A model generated the notes under the pieces. It saw only the letters and a list, made by a program, of their open reading frames with translations. It had not been told where the DNA came from and made no database searches. From NCBI RefSeq assembly GCF_018294505.1, contig NC_057809.1:508487914-508551913 (forward strand): a stretch of DNA of 64,000 bases, read 5' to 3'. This document shows positions 1 to 12,785 of the stretch, one piece after another. Each line of letters opens with the position of its first letter. Position 1 is the stretch's first letter. The stretch is from Triticum aestivum. Its lineage: Eukaryota; Streptophyta; Magnoliopsida; Poales; Poaceae. The position numbers were made by a program, and so were the translations under genes.

Positions 1-1521
1 TGTCATTTGATTAACGGGATCACATTATTAGGAGAATGATGTGATTGACATGACCCATTCCATTAGCTTAGCACCCGATCATTTAGTATGTTGCTATTGC
101 TTTCTTCATGACTTATACATGTTCCTATGACTATGAGATTATGCAACTCCCGTTTGCCGGAGGAACACTTTGTGTGCTACCAAACGTCACAACGTAACTA
201 GGTGATTATAAAGGAGCTCTACAGGTGTCTCCAAAGGTAAATGTTGGGTTGGCGTATTTCGAGATTAGGATTTGTCACTCCGATTGTCGGAGAGGTATCT
301 CTGGGCCCTCTCGGTAATGCACATCACATAAGCCTTGCAAGCATTGCAATAATGAGTTAGTTGCGAGATGATGTATTACGAAATGAGTAAAGAGACTTGC
401 CGGTAACGAGATTGAACTAGGTATTGAGATACCGACGATCGAATCTCGGGCAAGTAACATGCCGATGACAAAGGGAACAATGTATGTTGTTATGCGGTCT
501 GACCGGTAAAGATCTTCGTAGAATATGTGGGAGCCAATATGAGTATCCAGGTTCCGCTATTGGTTATTGACCAGAGACATGTCTTGGTCATGTCTACATT
601 GTTCTCGAACTCGTAGGGTCCGCACGCTGAAGGTTTCGATGACAGTTATATTATGAGTTTATGAGTTTTGTTGTACCTAAGTTAGTTCGGAGTCCCGGAT
701 GTGATTACGGACATAACGAGGAGTCTCGAAATGGTCGAGACATAAAGATTGATATATTGGACGGCTATATTCGGACACCGGAAGTGTTCCGGGTGATTTC
801 GAAGAAAACCGGAGTACCGGAGGGTTACCGGACCCCCGCCCCCCCCCCCCCGGGAGAAGTAATGGGCCATATGGGCCTTAGTGGAGAGAGAGAAGGGCAG
901 CCAGGGTGGGCCGCGCGCCTCCTCCCCCCTTGTCCGAATTGGACTAGGAGAGGGGGGGCGGCGCCCCCCTTTACTTCTCCCTCCCCACTTCCTTCCCCCT
1001 CCTAGTAGGAGTCCTACTCCTACTAGGAGGAGGACTCCTCCTTGGCGCGCCTATAGGGCCGGCTGGCCTCCTCCCCTTGCTCCTTTATATATGGGGGCAG
1101 GGGGCACCCCTAGACACACAAGTTGATCCACGTGATCGTTTTCTTAGCCGTGTGCGGTGCCCCCTTCCACCATAATCCTCGATAATATTGTAGCGGTGCT
1201 TAGGCGAAGCCCTGCGACGGTAGAACATCAAGATCGTCACCACGCCATCGTGCTGACGGAACTCTTCCCCAACATTTTGCTGGATCGGAGTCCAGGGATC
1301 GTCATCGAGCTGAACGTGTGCTAAAACTCGAAGGTGCCGTAGTTTCGGTGCTTGATCGGCCGGGCCGTGAAGACGTACGACTACATCAACCGCGTTGTGC
1401 TAATGCTTCCGCTGTCGGTCTATAAGGGTACGTAGATCACACTCTCCCCTCTTGTTGCTATGCATCACCGTGATCTTGCGTGTGCGTAGGAATTTTTTTG
1501 AAATTACTACGTTCCCCAACA
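1..1521 (-). mobile_element. Copia LTR (BARE/WIS/Angela group), cut by window edge
   Basis: Read on the minus strand, the LTR begins TGTTGGGGAACGTAG at position 1521, the classic start of Triticeae BARE/WIS/Angela Copia LTRs, and runs out of the window at base 1, close to its 3' end. The order of landmarks (GC-rich leader with a TATA-like ctatataa near 1085, then the long AT-balanced U3/R part) agrees with that group's ~1.7-1.8 kb LTRs. Gypsy antisense-ORF sequence starts at 1522, so the LTR sits inside Gypsy copy 1. Whether it is a solo LTR or one end of a full element lies outside the window. There is no gene here; short frames in the C-rich tract at 830-1010 are chance. Family name from memory. 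Confidence 0.85.
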
Positions 1522-4500
1522 GGATTTTCCTTGCCTCCTCACCCTTTCTTTCCGGGATTTCTGAATTTCTTTGGGGCACAACTCCACCACTTCACTCCCA
1601 ACACAATCGTGTATCTTGCTGCTTTCGTGTCTTTGTGCGAGAATTTCTTGGGTTGTCGGCCTCACTAGGGTCTTTTCAAGCACATTTTCACCTGTCGTTC
1701 TCAGACGGTGAAAAAGGCCAATCCGAGAGATGAGAGAACACAAGTGATTCAGATGTGTGGGGGTCTTGGTGTTCAGATGAGAGGGAAAAGTTCCTTTCCG
1801 GCCATGATTCTTCCCGACTCGGTCCGCGGATGGCAGTCGACCTGGTTTTACTGCAAAGACCAGCCGACGCTAGGGCAGTCGACTGGCCTCCCTCCTTTTA
1901 CCATGGACCGAGTGAGGAAACCCTCCTCTTTGAACGTGATCCCGGAGGAGAGGGCACAAGTTAAGGTGCTGGTCGATTGAGTGGTACAGCTTATCCGTGA
2001 CGGGGTCACTGGTATGGATCTCTTGGAGGTTTTCCTTCGGCGGCGCATCCAGCCTCTTCAAGCTCGAGACCATCCAATGTGGATGTATTCGGGTCTTGAC
2101 GACACCACTCGGATTCACCCGGAGGAGGTCGATGACGACACACTGGAGGGGTGGCTGTCGGGCATCACCGGAAACAAGGACAACCCCAGGGGAACCGGGA
2201 GAGTTCCTCCATTCGACCAGTCCCACGAACCAGAAAAGGTCCGATTATGAGCTTTTGATTATAATCTGAATTCACTCGCGCAGCTGTCTATACTGCGTCG
2301 ACTGACTTTATTCTTCCTGCTTTCTCTCAGGCCCTTATCGAAATGTACTCAGTGCCCAACGGAGAGCAAGAGCAAGATCTGGAAGGAGAGGCGAGCGGCG
2401 GTGACAGTGGCGAATGGCATTCTAACGGAGAAGAGGACGAAGAAAGCAACGACTCAAGTGACAAAGAAGAAGTCGAGTCGCCTCCTCGCAGGGAGAGGCG
2501 ATCCAAGCTTGACCAAGAACGACCGAGCGCCCGTGAAAAGGCGATTGCTCAGAGTGGTCAGTCTTCAAAGCGTCCTCGGACATATTCACCAACCCCAACT
2601 GAAAAAGTGTCAAAGCATCTCAAAGTTGCAGAGCAGAAGCCTCGGAAGGCGTTGCCGAAGATTAAGATTGACATTCCCGTCGCTTCTGCGTGAGTGTCTC
2701 CCTTTGTATTCACTCGACGCTCCGTGTTGTTTATTTTTTCTTGATTTAACCAGACGAACTTTGGAACTGGCAGTGCTGCTACTTCCGGGACCTCAGCTTA
2801 CAAAGATGAGGATGAGGTAATGGAGGATGCATTCACTTCCAATCTGGGTATGATTTCTGTCATTCTGTCTTTATTTGGTCGACTCAACTGCAATGTGTAC
2901 CATTGGGTGCTGTGATTTTGGCGATTGATCTTTGAACAGCTCCTAACATTATTGACCTCCCCGATGATGATGATGAAGAGCCTGAGAGGCCTTTGACGAG
3001 GAAAAATAGGAAAGCTCCTGCAAGCAAGGTGCCAAAGTCAACGCCGATGGCGGAACCAGTCGTTCAGGATGCTGGTGATGCCAATCGGGGTTCTTTACCT
3101 TCGCCGTACCATTGTCGAGTGCCCTGCCTTCTTCGTCGACTGCTCAAGCTCTTGCCAACCCACCTTCAGTTTTTGCGATCCATCATGTCCTAGAGGACGA
3201 AGTGAATGCTGCCAAGGAAGCCATACGCCAGGCGGGCATTATGATGGAGAAGGTGAAGATGGTGCGGGACGCCAATCAGGCCGCCTATGACGCCAGCTCG
3301 GCTCTCCAAAGCAATGTTCAGGTTAGCTGGTCACCACTTGTTCTGTTAGGATATGCTATCTGGAGACTCTCTTTCTGAAAATCTTTGCATCTGTACACCC
3401 ACTGGGTGCGTCGATTGAATTTTTGGACTAGTGGGGGCACGCTGAGTGCACCCACTGGGTGTAGTCCCCGAGACTACGGTGGACTGCTGGCAGTCGACTG
3501 TAGTCTTTGTATTTTGATTCTTTCGCTCGATCTGGTCTGGCCGTGTCGAGTGTAAACCGAACTGGTGGGGGCACGCAAAGTGCACCCACTGGGTGTAGTC
3601 CCCGAGACTATGATGGACTGCAGGCAGTCGACCGTAGTCTTAGTATTGATTGTCTTTGTCGCTTTTCGCTGTAAAACAACTTCCCCTCCCTGTTTGCAGA
3701 AATCTTGCGATCTTGGAGCTCGCTTTGCTGACTTGGAGAAACAGCAGATCCAGCTAAACCTTGACTTGGAATTGGCCAAGACAGAGCTGCAAAAGGCCAA
3801 GGACGACGCCAATGGTAAGGCGAGCTTGTCGACTGGTTTGTCTTAGGCTTGAGTACCCTTCTGCTCTTTCTGAATCAAGCACCATTTCTTTGCAGAAAAA
3901 CTGAGCGAAGCTCTGGCGAAGAAGGATCAGGATTTGGCTGCTGCTCAAAAGAAAGCTGACGACAGAACCGCTCTAGCTGAACAGAAACTGGCTTCAGTCG
4001 GCCAATTGGAAGAAGAGAACGCCAAGATGAAATCTGCCTGAACGAAGCCAACAAAGAGTGCACGCGCTTGAACAAAAACAATGTCAACCTGTACGAGAAG
4101 ATGGAAGGCATCGCTCGTAGGAGGGACGATCTGGAGAGTTATCTGAGGAGCCTTGCCAAGAAGTTGTCCATCAAGCTTGAAGGTATACATTTTGTTCCGA
4201 CTGATGTTCTTTTTTTTGTCGACTCAGCATACGAAAATTGACTTATCCTTGGATCGTGAATGCAGAGTTTTGCCAGAACTTCGAGGAGGAGACTGGGCGG
4301 ATTGAGCCGGGTTTGGACCCCATCAACTCTCCCATGAAAGATGAAACTTCCATGAATCTGCTCCGACTGGAATCCCGCATCGACGGTGTTGTGGACTACT
4401 TGGCTCGACTGAAGGTCGCCACATCACGGATCGACACGGCACTTTGGCCAGGGGCCATGCTCCAGAATGATCTCGAGTCTCTGATGACTCGACTTAACGA

Positions 4501-4750
4501 GATCCCTGGTCGAGTGCAGGAGTGGAAGAAATCTTCTGCCCGGTGTGGTGCTAATGTGGCTCTGTCTTTGGTTCGTGTCCACTGCAAGGAGGTGCAACAA
4601 GATAAGCTGGCAGCAATCAAGGTCGCCAACACCCAGAGGCATGACTTCCGATCTTTTATGGAGACTTTTATTGCTACAGCCACTCGGATCGCCGACGGCG
4701 TCGACCTGGACGAGTTCGTCGAGCTTGACAGTCCTCCTCCTGCAGAGTGA
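1522..4750 (+). pseudogene. Antisense extra gene (aORF) of Gypsy copy 1, decayed, seven exons
   Basis: The frame starts inside a PF04195-like domain (motifs FLNFFGAQLHHF and NTIVYLAAFVSLC) and continues in seven blocks that match copy 2: about 1522-2238, 2331-2689, 2774-2847, 2940-3321, 3700-3814, 3896-4182 and 4266-4750. All introns between them are GT-AG. The middle blocks are acidic and Ser/Lys-rich with a bipartite-NLS-like look; the later ones form a Glu/Lys/Ala-rich coiled coil; the last ends in a conserved tail with stop at 4748-4750. Decay is clear: an in-frame TAG near 1666 where copy 2 has TGG, a TGA at 1978-1980, and a stop with frameshift near 4039. The 5' part is cut off by the Copia LTR. 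Function unknown; such antisense ORFs are known from Tat-lineage elements. Confidence 0.75.
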
Positions 4751-4947
4751 ACAAACTTTTATGCCCCACCTTAAATTTGCCTCGGAATGCCGAGTGGTTT
4801 TTGTAACCGTTAAACTCTTTCGGGCTGAATGCCCGAGCACTTCGATCTGCAGTCCGGAACCTTTAGGATTTATCTGAACTTGGTTTATCGTTGAATATCT
4901 TCATGAATTCTCCGTCGTGGAACTCGTTCTTCACTCGAGACAACTTT

Positions 4948-5279
4948 TGTATTTGTGGCGCAGCTCCGAAGGAGAAGGTAGCAGTCGACCTGCACCTCGT
5001 CGTCCTTGCGGGTCGGGATGGAGCGCATGTTGTATTTGTGGCGAAGCTCCGAAGGAGAAAGTGGCAGTCGACCTGCACCTCGTCGTCCTTGTGGAGTGGG
5101 ATGGAGCGCATGTTGTATTTGTGGCAAAGCTCCCAAGGAGAAGGTGGCAGTCGACCTGCACCTTGTCGTCCTTGCGGATTGGGATGAAGCGCACGTTGTA
5201 TTTGTGGCGAAGCTCCGAAGGAGAAGGTGGCAGTCGACCTGCACCTCGTCGTCCCTGTGGATTGGGATGTGTTTCGTAC
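4948..5279. repeat. 83-bp tandem array, four units, Gypsy copy 1
   Basis: Four units start at 4948, 5031, 5114 and 5197 (tgtatttgtgg...), each exactly 83 bp apart. Every unit contains gcagtcgacctgcacc. The array lies just after the stop of the antisense gene and before the 73-bp array, i.e. between the two convergent transcription units of the element. The same 83-bp unit is present eight times in copy 2. Open frames across it on both strands are repeat artefacts. Confidence 0.93.
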
Positions 5280-5985
5280 TTAGGCGAGTACTGGACTGCA
5301 GCTAAGCCTCCGAGTGGGAGGGTCGCTCTCCACTCGGTAGGATTTTTCAAACTTAGGCGAGTACTGGACTGCAGCTAAGCCCCCGAGTGGGAGGGTCGCT
5401 CTCCACTCGGTAGGATTTTTCAAACTTAGGCGAGTACTGGACTGCAGCTAAGCCCCCGAGTGGGAGGGTCGCTCTCCACTCGGTAGGATTTCTCAAACTT
5501 AGGCGAGTACTGGACTGCAGCTAAGACTCCGAGTGGGAGGATCGCTCTCCACTCGGTAGGATTTTTCAAACTTAGGCGAGTACTGGACTGCAGCTAAGCC
5601 CCCGAGTGGGAGGGTCGCTCTCCACTCGGTAGGATTTTTCAAACATAGGCGAGTACTGGACTGCAGCTAAGCCCCCGAGTGGGAGGGTCGCTCTCCACTC
5701 GGTAGGATTTTCAAATACTTAGGCGAGTACTGGACTGCAGCTAAGCCCCCGAGTGGGAGGCTGGCTCACCACTCGGTAGGATTTTCAAATACTTAGGCGA
5801 GTACTGGGCTGCAGCTAAGCTCCCGAGTGGGAGGCTGGCTCACCACTCGGTAGGATTTTCAAATACTTAGGCGAAACGGGTTCGTAGCTAAGCCTCCGAG
5901 TGAGAGGCTGGCTCACCACTCGGTAGGAAATTATTTTTACAAACTTAGGCGAAACGGATTCGCAGCTAAGCCACCCACTGGGGGA
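5278..5985. repeat. 73-bp tandem array, about ten units, Gypsy copy 1
   Basis: Units begin acttaggcgag at 5278, 5351, 5424, 5497, 5570, about 5643, 5717 and 5790, then two diverged units near 5863 and 5943. Spacing is 73 bp in the clean part. Each unit holds an imperfect inverted pair, ccgagtggga and ctccactcgg. The array sits immediately downstream of the integrase stop codon in the element's 3' untranslated part. Tat-lineage elements are known for tandem repeats in this place. Confidence 0.93.
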
Positions 5986-6095
5986 TTTCTCACGCAAACA
6001 AAAACGATAACAATCACTGGGAAAATTATAACGCTCTTATCTTTGATAAATAAACTACAGAAGTTTTTCTTATTACATCTCATCCGAGTGAGAAT

Positions 6096-7216
6096 TCAAG
6101 TATAAAAGGGGCGGAGTAGATCCGCATTCCAGGCTCGTGGCTCATCAATCTGGCAATCGACATTATAAAGGTGGTACGCTCCATTGTGGATGACTCTGGT
6201 GACTATGAAGGGACCTTCCCAAGTAGGAGCGAGTTTGTATGGTTTCTGTTGATCCACTCGGAGGACCAAGTCTCCTTCTTGGAAGGCTCGATTCTTCACA
6301 TTTTTGGCATGGAATCGACGCAAGTCTTGCTAATAGATGGTCGATCGGATCATGGCCATTTCTCTTTCTTCTTCCAGGAGGTCGACTGCGTCCTGCCGGG
6401 CTTGTTCTGCTTCATCTTCGGAGTAGAGCTCGACTCGGGGTGCGTTGTGAAGCAGGTCACTTGGCAAAACTGCTTTGGCTCCGTAGACCAGAAAGAATGG
6501 GGTTCTTCTAGTCGATCGGTTCAAGGTTGTCCTCAATCCCCAAAGAACTGATGGAAGCTCATCGACCCATGCACCTGCTGCGTGCTTGAGATCGCGCATC
6601 AGTCGGGGTTTCAGTCCTTTGAGAATTAAGCCGTTTGCTCTTTCCGCTTGTCCATTCGACTGGGGGTGAGCGACTGAAGCGTAACCGACTCATGTGCCTT
6701 GAGAGGCGCAAAAGGCTCTGAATTTGTCAGAATCGAAGATTGATCCATTGTCAGTGATGATGCTGTGCGGAACTCCATATCTGAATATCAACTCTCTGAT
6801 GAAACTGATAGCAGTGCAAGCATCAAGATTCTTGATAGGCTTAGCTTCAATCCATTTGGTGAACTTGTCGACTGCTACTAGCACATGAGTGAAGCCGCTC
6901 CTGCCCGTTCTCAATGGTCCAACCATGTCCAGTCCCCAAACAGCGAAGGGCCAGACGAGCGGAATGGTTTTTAGGGCTGACGTGGGTTTGTGCGACAAAT
7001 TGGAGTAAAACTGACATCCTTCACATTTGTCGACTATCTCTTTCGCCATTTCATTCGCCCTTGGCCAATAGAATCCCGCTCAGTATGCTTTAGCCACAAT
7101 GGTCCGAGAGGACGATGATGACCACAGGTCCCCGAGTGGATATCATCAAGGATTATCTGACCTTCTTCTGGTGTTATACACTTCTGACTGACTCCAGTCG
7201 CGCTTTCTCTATACAA
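6096..7216 (-). pseudogene. Integrase remnant, Gypsy copy 1
   Basis: Fragments align along the intact integrase of copy 2: HHCC zinc-binding part (7034-7216), catalytic core with WGLDMVGP and TDNGS (6690-7049), core end (6330-6599) and C-terminal GEGDLVLR-like chromatin/DNA-binding part (6096-6323, actual motif QEGDLVLR). Inactivating changes: a 1-bp loss near 7112 inside the zinc-binding part shifts the frame; TGA at 6690-6692 where copy 2 has CGA; TAG at 6330-6332 where copy 2 has CAG. The third catalytic residue (Glu) region lies in the degraded stretch 6600-6690. It cannot encode a working enzyme. Confidence 0.85.
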
Positions 7217-7258
7217 CTGTCCCTTTATGACTGTAAAGGCCTTGGATCGACGGACGAT

Positions 7259-9229
7259 CTATCGAGCCTCTTCTTCGTTCTCTGGGAGTTCTTTCCTTAG
7301 GATGTACGCGATGTACGGTACCGTCCAGTCGGGAGTGATGACCAAAACTTCCATGATCAGGTCGACCACAGCTGGGACTTCAACTTCAATTGGATCCGTG
7401 GCACTTTCTGGCTGCGGGGTTTCTTCAGTGAAGGGATCCTCCTGAACTGATGGTGTGTGGATGTGTTCCAAAAACACATTGCTGGGAATGGCTTCTCTTT
7501 TGGAACCTATTTTCGCCAAATCATCAGCCGCTTGATTTTTCAGTCGGGGTATGTGATGAAGTTCTAACCCCTCGAATTTCTTCTCCAGCTTTCTCACTGC
7601 ATTGCAATAACCAGTCATGGCCGGACTTCTAACGTCCCACTCCTTCATCACTTGATTAAACACCAAATCTGAGTCGCCATAGACCATGAGGCGACGGACG
7701 CCGAGTGAAATGGCCATGCGCAACCCATATAAAAGTGCTTCATATTCTGCTTCGTTATTGGAGGAATCGAAGTGGATTTGAAGAACATATCTGAGCTTAT
7801 CTCCTCGGGGGGAGACCAATACTACCCCGGCACCGGAACCATTCAGCATTTTGGAACCGTCGAAGAACATGGTCAAATGCTCCGAGTGAACCTGAGTCGG
7901 CAGTTGTTGCTCAATCCACTCGGCGACGAAATCTGCTATTGCTTGGGACTTGATAGTTTTCTTTGCCTCAAACTTGATATCTAGAGGAAGGGGTTCAATC
8001 GCCCATTTTGCCACTCGACCAGTTGCATCTCTGTTGTGCAGGATCTCTGACAATGGAGCGTCGCTGATGACTGTAATGGAATGATCAGAGAAGTAGTGAG
8101 CAACCTTCTTTGTGGTCATATAAATCCCATATACAAGCTTCTGATAATGAGGATATCTTTGCTTCGACGGGGTCAAAGCTTCAGAAATATAATATACTGG
8201 GCGCTGAACTTTGAAGGCTTTTCCTTCTTCTTCCCGCTCGACCGTAAGTACCGTACTGACGACTTGTCCCGTGGCTGCGATGTAAAGCAGCAAAGGCTCT
8301 TTGCTGATTGGGGCAGCAAGCACCGGCTGGGTGGAGAGCAGAGCTTTGAGCTCTGCAAACGCTGCATCAGAGTTCACTCGAACTTGTCTGACTTCTTCAT
8401 CAATCGGTAAAGAGGCAATGCCTTTTCACCGAGACGAGAGATGAATCGACTTAAAGCGGCCAAGCAACCAGTAAGCTTCTGGACGTCGTGCACTCGCATA
8501 GGACTTTTCATTCGGAGTATAGTACCGACTTTTTCTGGATTGGCGTCGATTCCCCTTTCGGAAACGAGAAAACCGAGTAACTTTCCGCCAGGAACTCCGA
8601 ATGTGCACTTTGATGGATTAAGCTTGATATCAGACCTCCTGAGGTTGGAAAAGGTTTTAGCAAGGTTAGTCAGCAGGTCGGAACCCTTCTGTGACTTGAC
8701 CACAATATCATCCATGTATGCTTCCACATTCCGACTGATTTGAGTGAGCAAACACTTCTGAATCATCCTCATGAATGTGGCTCCGGCATTCTTGAGGCCG
8801 AATGGCATGGTAACATAACAGAAGCACCTGAATGGAGTGATGAACGATGTTTTGATCTCGTTGGGTCCATACAGACGGATCTGATGGTACCCGGAATAGG
8901 CGTCTAAAAAAGACAGTCGCTCACATCCCGCAGTCGAGTCGACTATCTGGTCGATGCGGGGGAGAGGAAAATGATCTTTTGGGCAGGCCCGATTGATATG
9001 TTTAAAGTTAATGCACATGCGAAGTGACTTATCCTTCTTGGGGACCATGACAACATTGGCGAACCACTCGGAGTGGTAAATCTGTCGGATGAACTCCGCT
9101 GCTAAGAGTCGAGCCACCTCCTCACCAATAGCCTTTCTCTTCTGGACGGCGGACCGTCGGAGATGTTCTTTGACAGGTTTCACTTTTGAGTCGACTCATA
9201 GGCGGTGCTCAGCCAGCCCCCTAGGAACA
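7259..9229 (-). pseudogene. Reverse transcriptase-RNase H remnant, Gypsy copy 1
   Basis: The RT domain (8374-9183) has the polymerase motif YMDDIVV and upstream RMCINFKH and FPLPRID blocks. It is followed out of frame by the RT connection and RNase H domains (7259-8377) with FDGS, NNEAEYEALL and YGDSDLV. A 7-nt loss relative to copy 2 near 8374 creates a TGA after ...SDKFE and shifts the frame, separating RT from RNase H. The RNase H frame is otherwise open and continues into the RH-IN linker. The upstream edge is broken by element B, whose target duplication cccgg is 9230-9234. In the intact order this polyprotein continues across B to protease at 17986-18600. Confidence 0.87.
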
Positions 9230-9234
9230 CCCGG

Positions 9235-9715
9235 TGAGGGAGTCCTGGATTAGGGGGTGTTCGGATAGCCGGACTATACCTTCAGCCGGACTCCTGGACT
9301 ATGAAGATACAAGATTGAAGACTTCGTCCCGTGTCCGGAAGGGACTTTCCTTGGCGTGGAAGGCAAGCTTGGCGATACGGATATTCAGATCTCCTACCAT
9401 TGTAACCGACTTTGTGTAACCCTAACCCTCTCCGGTGTCTATATAAACCGGAGGGTTTTAGTCCGTAGGACAACATAGACAACAACAATCATACCATAGG
9501 CTAGCTTCTAGGGTTTAGCCTCTCTGATCTCGTGGTAGATCTACTCTTGTACTACCCATATCATCAATATTAATCAAGCAGGACGTAGGGTTTTACCTCC
9601 ATCGAGAGGGCCCGAACCTGGGTAAAACTTCGTGTCCCTTGCCTCCTGTTACCATCCGGCCTAGACGCACAGTTCGGGACCCCCTACCCGAGATCCGCCG
9701 GTTTTGACACCGACA
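9235..9715 (+). repeat. 5' LTR of element B
   Basis: 481 bp, TG...CA ends. A TATA box (ctatataaa, 9439-9447) separates a ~200-bp U3 from R/U5. Repeated ccggact words fill U3. It is followed directly by ttggtgctttcattgagag, the expected place for the primer-binding site (TGG at 9717-9719); the matching tRNA was not identified. Confidence 0.93.
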
Positions 9716-9762
9716 TTGGTGCTTTCATTGAGAGTTCCTCTGTGTCGTCGCCGTCAGGCTCG

Positions 9763-12700
9763 ATGGCTCCTACGATCATCAATAGCGATGCAGTCCAGGG
9801 TGAGACCTTCCTCCCCAGACAGATCTTCGTCTTCGGCGGCTTCGCACTGCGGGCCAATTCACTTGGCCATCTGGAGCAGATCGAAAGCTACGCCCCTGGT
9901 CGTCAGGTCAGATTCGGAAGTTTAAACTACACGGCTGACATCCGCGGAGACTTGATCTTCGACGGATTCGAGCCACTGCCGAGCGCGCCGCACTGTCCCG
10001 ACGAGCATGATCTAGCTCTGCCGCCAAACAGTGCCCCGGAGGCCGCACCCGCATCAGCTTCGACCCTTAAGTCAGAGCCAACTGCTCTGATCGAGGATAT
10101 GCGGTTGGACGCCACCTCGGGGGCTGCGATCCCAACGGCGATTGAGCCAAACACCAGCCCCGTACTCCGCGAGATTCGTGACTCCAAGGAGCCGGACTCC
10201 TCTCCGGACTCCGAACCCTCCACGCCCCTGCCGATCGAATCCGATTGGGCGCCGATCATGGAGTTCACTACCGCAGACGTCTTTCAGCACTCGCCTTTCG
10301 GCGATATTCTGAAGACACTTAAGTCTCTCTCTTTATCAGGAGAGTCCTGGCCGGACTACGGTCAGCAAGGTTGGGATTCGGACGATGAAGAAATTTAAAG
10401 CCCACCCACCACCCACTTTGTAGACACTGTCGATGATTTAACCGACATACTCGACTTCGACTCCGACGACATTGACGGTATGGACACCGATAAAGGAGAC
10501 GATAAAGAACCAGCGCCTATCGAGCCCCGGAACGCCACCTCGTCATACGACATATACATGGTGGACGCGCCAAAAGATGACGACGAGGAGCGGAAGGACG
10601 CACCGAAGGACTGTTCCCTCAAAAAGCAGTTAAAGCGGCGACGCAAGCGCCGCCCCAAATCCCGCCTCGACCGAAATAGCGATCACACAGACCCAGTGCT
10701 GGAGCAGGGCGGAGCACTACCGGACAACGGCAATTCGGATAATCAAACCGAACAAACAAATCCTATCAAGGATAATGGTCCGGACGACATAACGCCAGAC
10801 AGGCACCCGGAGCAGCAGAATGCCCGTAAAAGGCTCGTTGCCATCGCGAGGAGCCTTAAAAAGCAGAAGCGAAGGCTCAAGGCCGCGCAAAACACACTCC
10901 AACTCAGATGGAGCAAAATACCCAACACTGCAGCAAGGTACGGCGACAATCGCCCCTTCAAGAGCTACCCAAAGCGGAAGCTGCTACCCGAATTCGATGA
11001 GGAGGCCTCAGACCCCCCACAACCAAATATCAAAGCAGCCACCTGGTCGGATAGACGACCCCTCTACCAACACAGAACGGCATTCAACGCCGCTCACTGT
11101 ACTACACGCGACCCATGCGAGGACTCGCACCCAAAGGACGGTGCAACAAGATCCATCTATGGACCACGCAAGCGATCCCCAGCATACAATGCAACACAAC
11201 AAACATCCGAACAACGCGGCACACCCCGCTACAGGGGTGCCGCACCCCCCCTATGTTTCACCGATGAGGTGCTGGACCATAAATTTCCAGAGGGATTCAA
11301 GCCTGTAAACATAGATGTATACGATGGAACAACAGACCCTGGGGTTTGGATTGAGGACTATATCCTTCATATCCATATGGCTCGAGGAGATGATCTCCAC
11401 GCCATCAAGTACTTACCCCTCAAACTCAAAGGGCCAGCTCGTCACTGGCTCAAAGGCCTCCCCGAAAGCTCCATTGGAAGTTGGGAAGAGCTCGAAGACG
11501 CCTTTCGGGCAAATTTTCAAGGGACTTATGTCCGACCTCCGGATGCGGACGATTTGAGTCATATAACTCAACAGCCCGGAGAGTCAGCCCGAAAGCTTTG
11601 GAACAGGTTTCTTACTAAAAAGAACCAGATTGTCGACTGTCCGAACGCCGAAGCCTTGGCAGCTTTCAAGCATAGCGTCCGTGACGAATGGCTCGCCAGA
11701 CACCTCGGCCAAAATAAGCCGAGAACGATGGCCACATTAACAAACCTCATGACCCGCTTTTGCGCGGGTGAGGACAGCTGGCTAGCCAGATGCAGCACCA
11801 GCGACCCCAGTACATCTGAAGTTAGAGATGGAAACGGGAAATCACGGCGCAACAGCAATAACAAACGCCGGAATAAAGAAGACAGCACGAAGGGCACGCC
11901 AGTAAATGCCGGATTCAAAAGCTCTCGGCCAGGTCAAAAGCCGCCCCCTAAAGGCACCAGGGATGAACTATCCAGCCTCAACAAAATTCTGGACCAAGTA
12001 TGTCAGATCCATAGTACCCCTGGTAAACCTGCTAATCATACCCACAGAGAATGTTGGGTCTTCAAGCAGTCCGGCAAGCTCAACCCCGTACACAAGGGGA
12101 GGATACACCAAGTGAAGATGAGGACGAGCCTCCCAAGAAAGACACGGGGGAACAAAAGAAATTTCCACCAGAAGTCAAAACAGTAAACGTGTTACACGTG
12201 ATCAAGGGAAAAAACAATGCGGCACTCCCAGAAAAATATACCCAAGTGCCTGTCACCGCGAAGTCCTGCCACTGGTCGTCTTAACCGATCACCTTCGACC
12301 ATCGTGATTACTCATCAAGTATCCGGCACGCAGGATGGGCTGCCCTGGTATTAGACCCAGTAATTGGCGGATATCACTTCACACGAGTCTTGATGGATGG
12401 CGGCAGTAGCCTAAACCTAATATATCAGGATACAATCCGCGGGATGGGGTTAGACCCAACACAAATTCGCCATAGCAATACTACCTTTAAAGGAGTAACG
12501 CCAGGCCCAGGGGCTCGTTGTACGGGCTCCCTCCTACTACAAGTTATATTCGGCTCCCCCGATAACTTCCGTCGCGAGCATTTAACTTTCCACATCGCTC
12601 CGTTTCAAAGTGGCTATCAAGCACTGCTCGGACGCGAAGCTTTCGCTCGCTTTAATGCAATACCACACTACGCCTCCCTCACACTCAAGATGCCCGGTCC

Positions 12701-12785
12701 ACGTGGCATCATTTCAGTGCACGGAAATATCAAGCGATCTCTGCGCGCCGAAGAGAGTGAGGCTGCCTTGGCAGCCGCACACTAA
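9763..12785 (+). pseudogene. Gag-protease polyprotein of element B, broken
   Basis: ATG at 9763 opens a Gag leader that reads to a TAA at 10396-10398 (element C has CGA here). The frame resumes and runs to 12186. It contains an acidic/basic low-complexity region, then a Retrotrans_gag (PF03732-like) core around 11330-11780 (motifs ARHWLKGLP, WEELEDAFRANF), and a CxxH...HxxxxC zinc-knuckle-like site (CQIHSTPGKPANHTHRECW region, 12000-12060). A frameshift near 12110 moves the reading to a second frame, which stops near 12282. The aspartic protease (12390-12785) has the active-site triad as DGG (LMDGG) and ends ...EAALAAAH before TAA. The original product would be Gag-PR only; nothing of RT follows. 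Confidence 0.82.

Noticed and set aside
4885..5378. Overlapping 80-150 codon frames on both strands at the 83-bp repeats
   Set aside because: 83 bp is not a multiple of three, so all frames stay open by repeat composition; no domain.
4948..5985. CRISPR-like array
   Set aside because: Units are contiguous tandem copies without unique spacers, in a plant retrotransposon.
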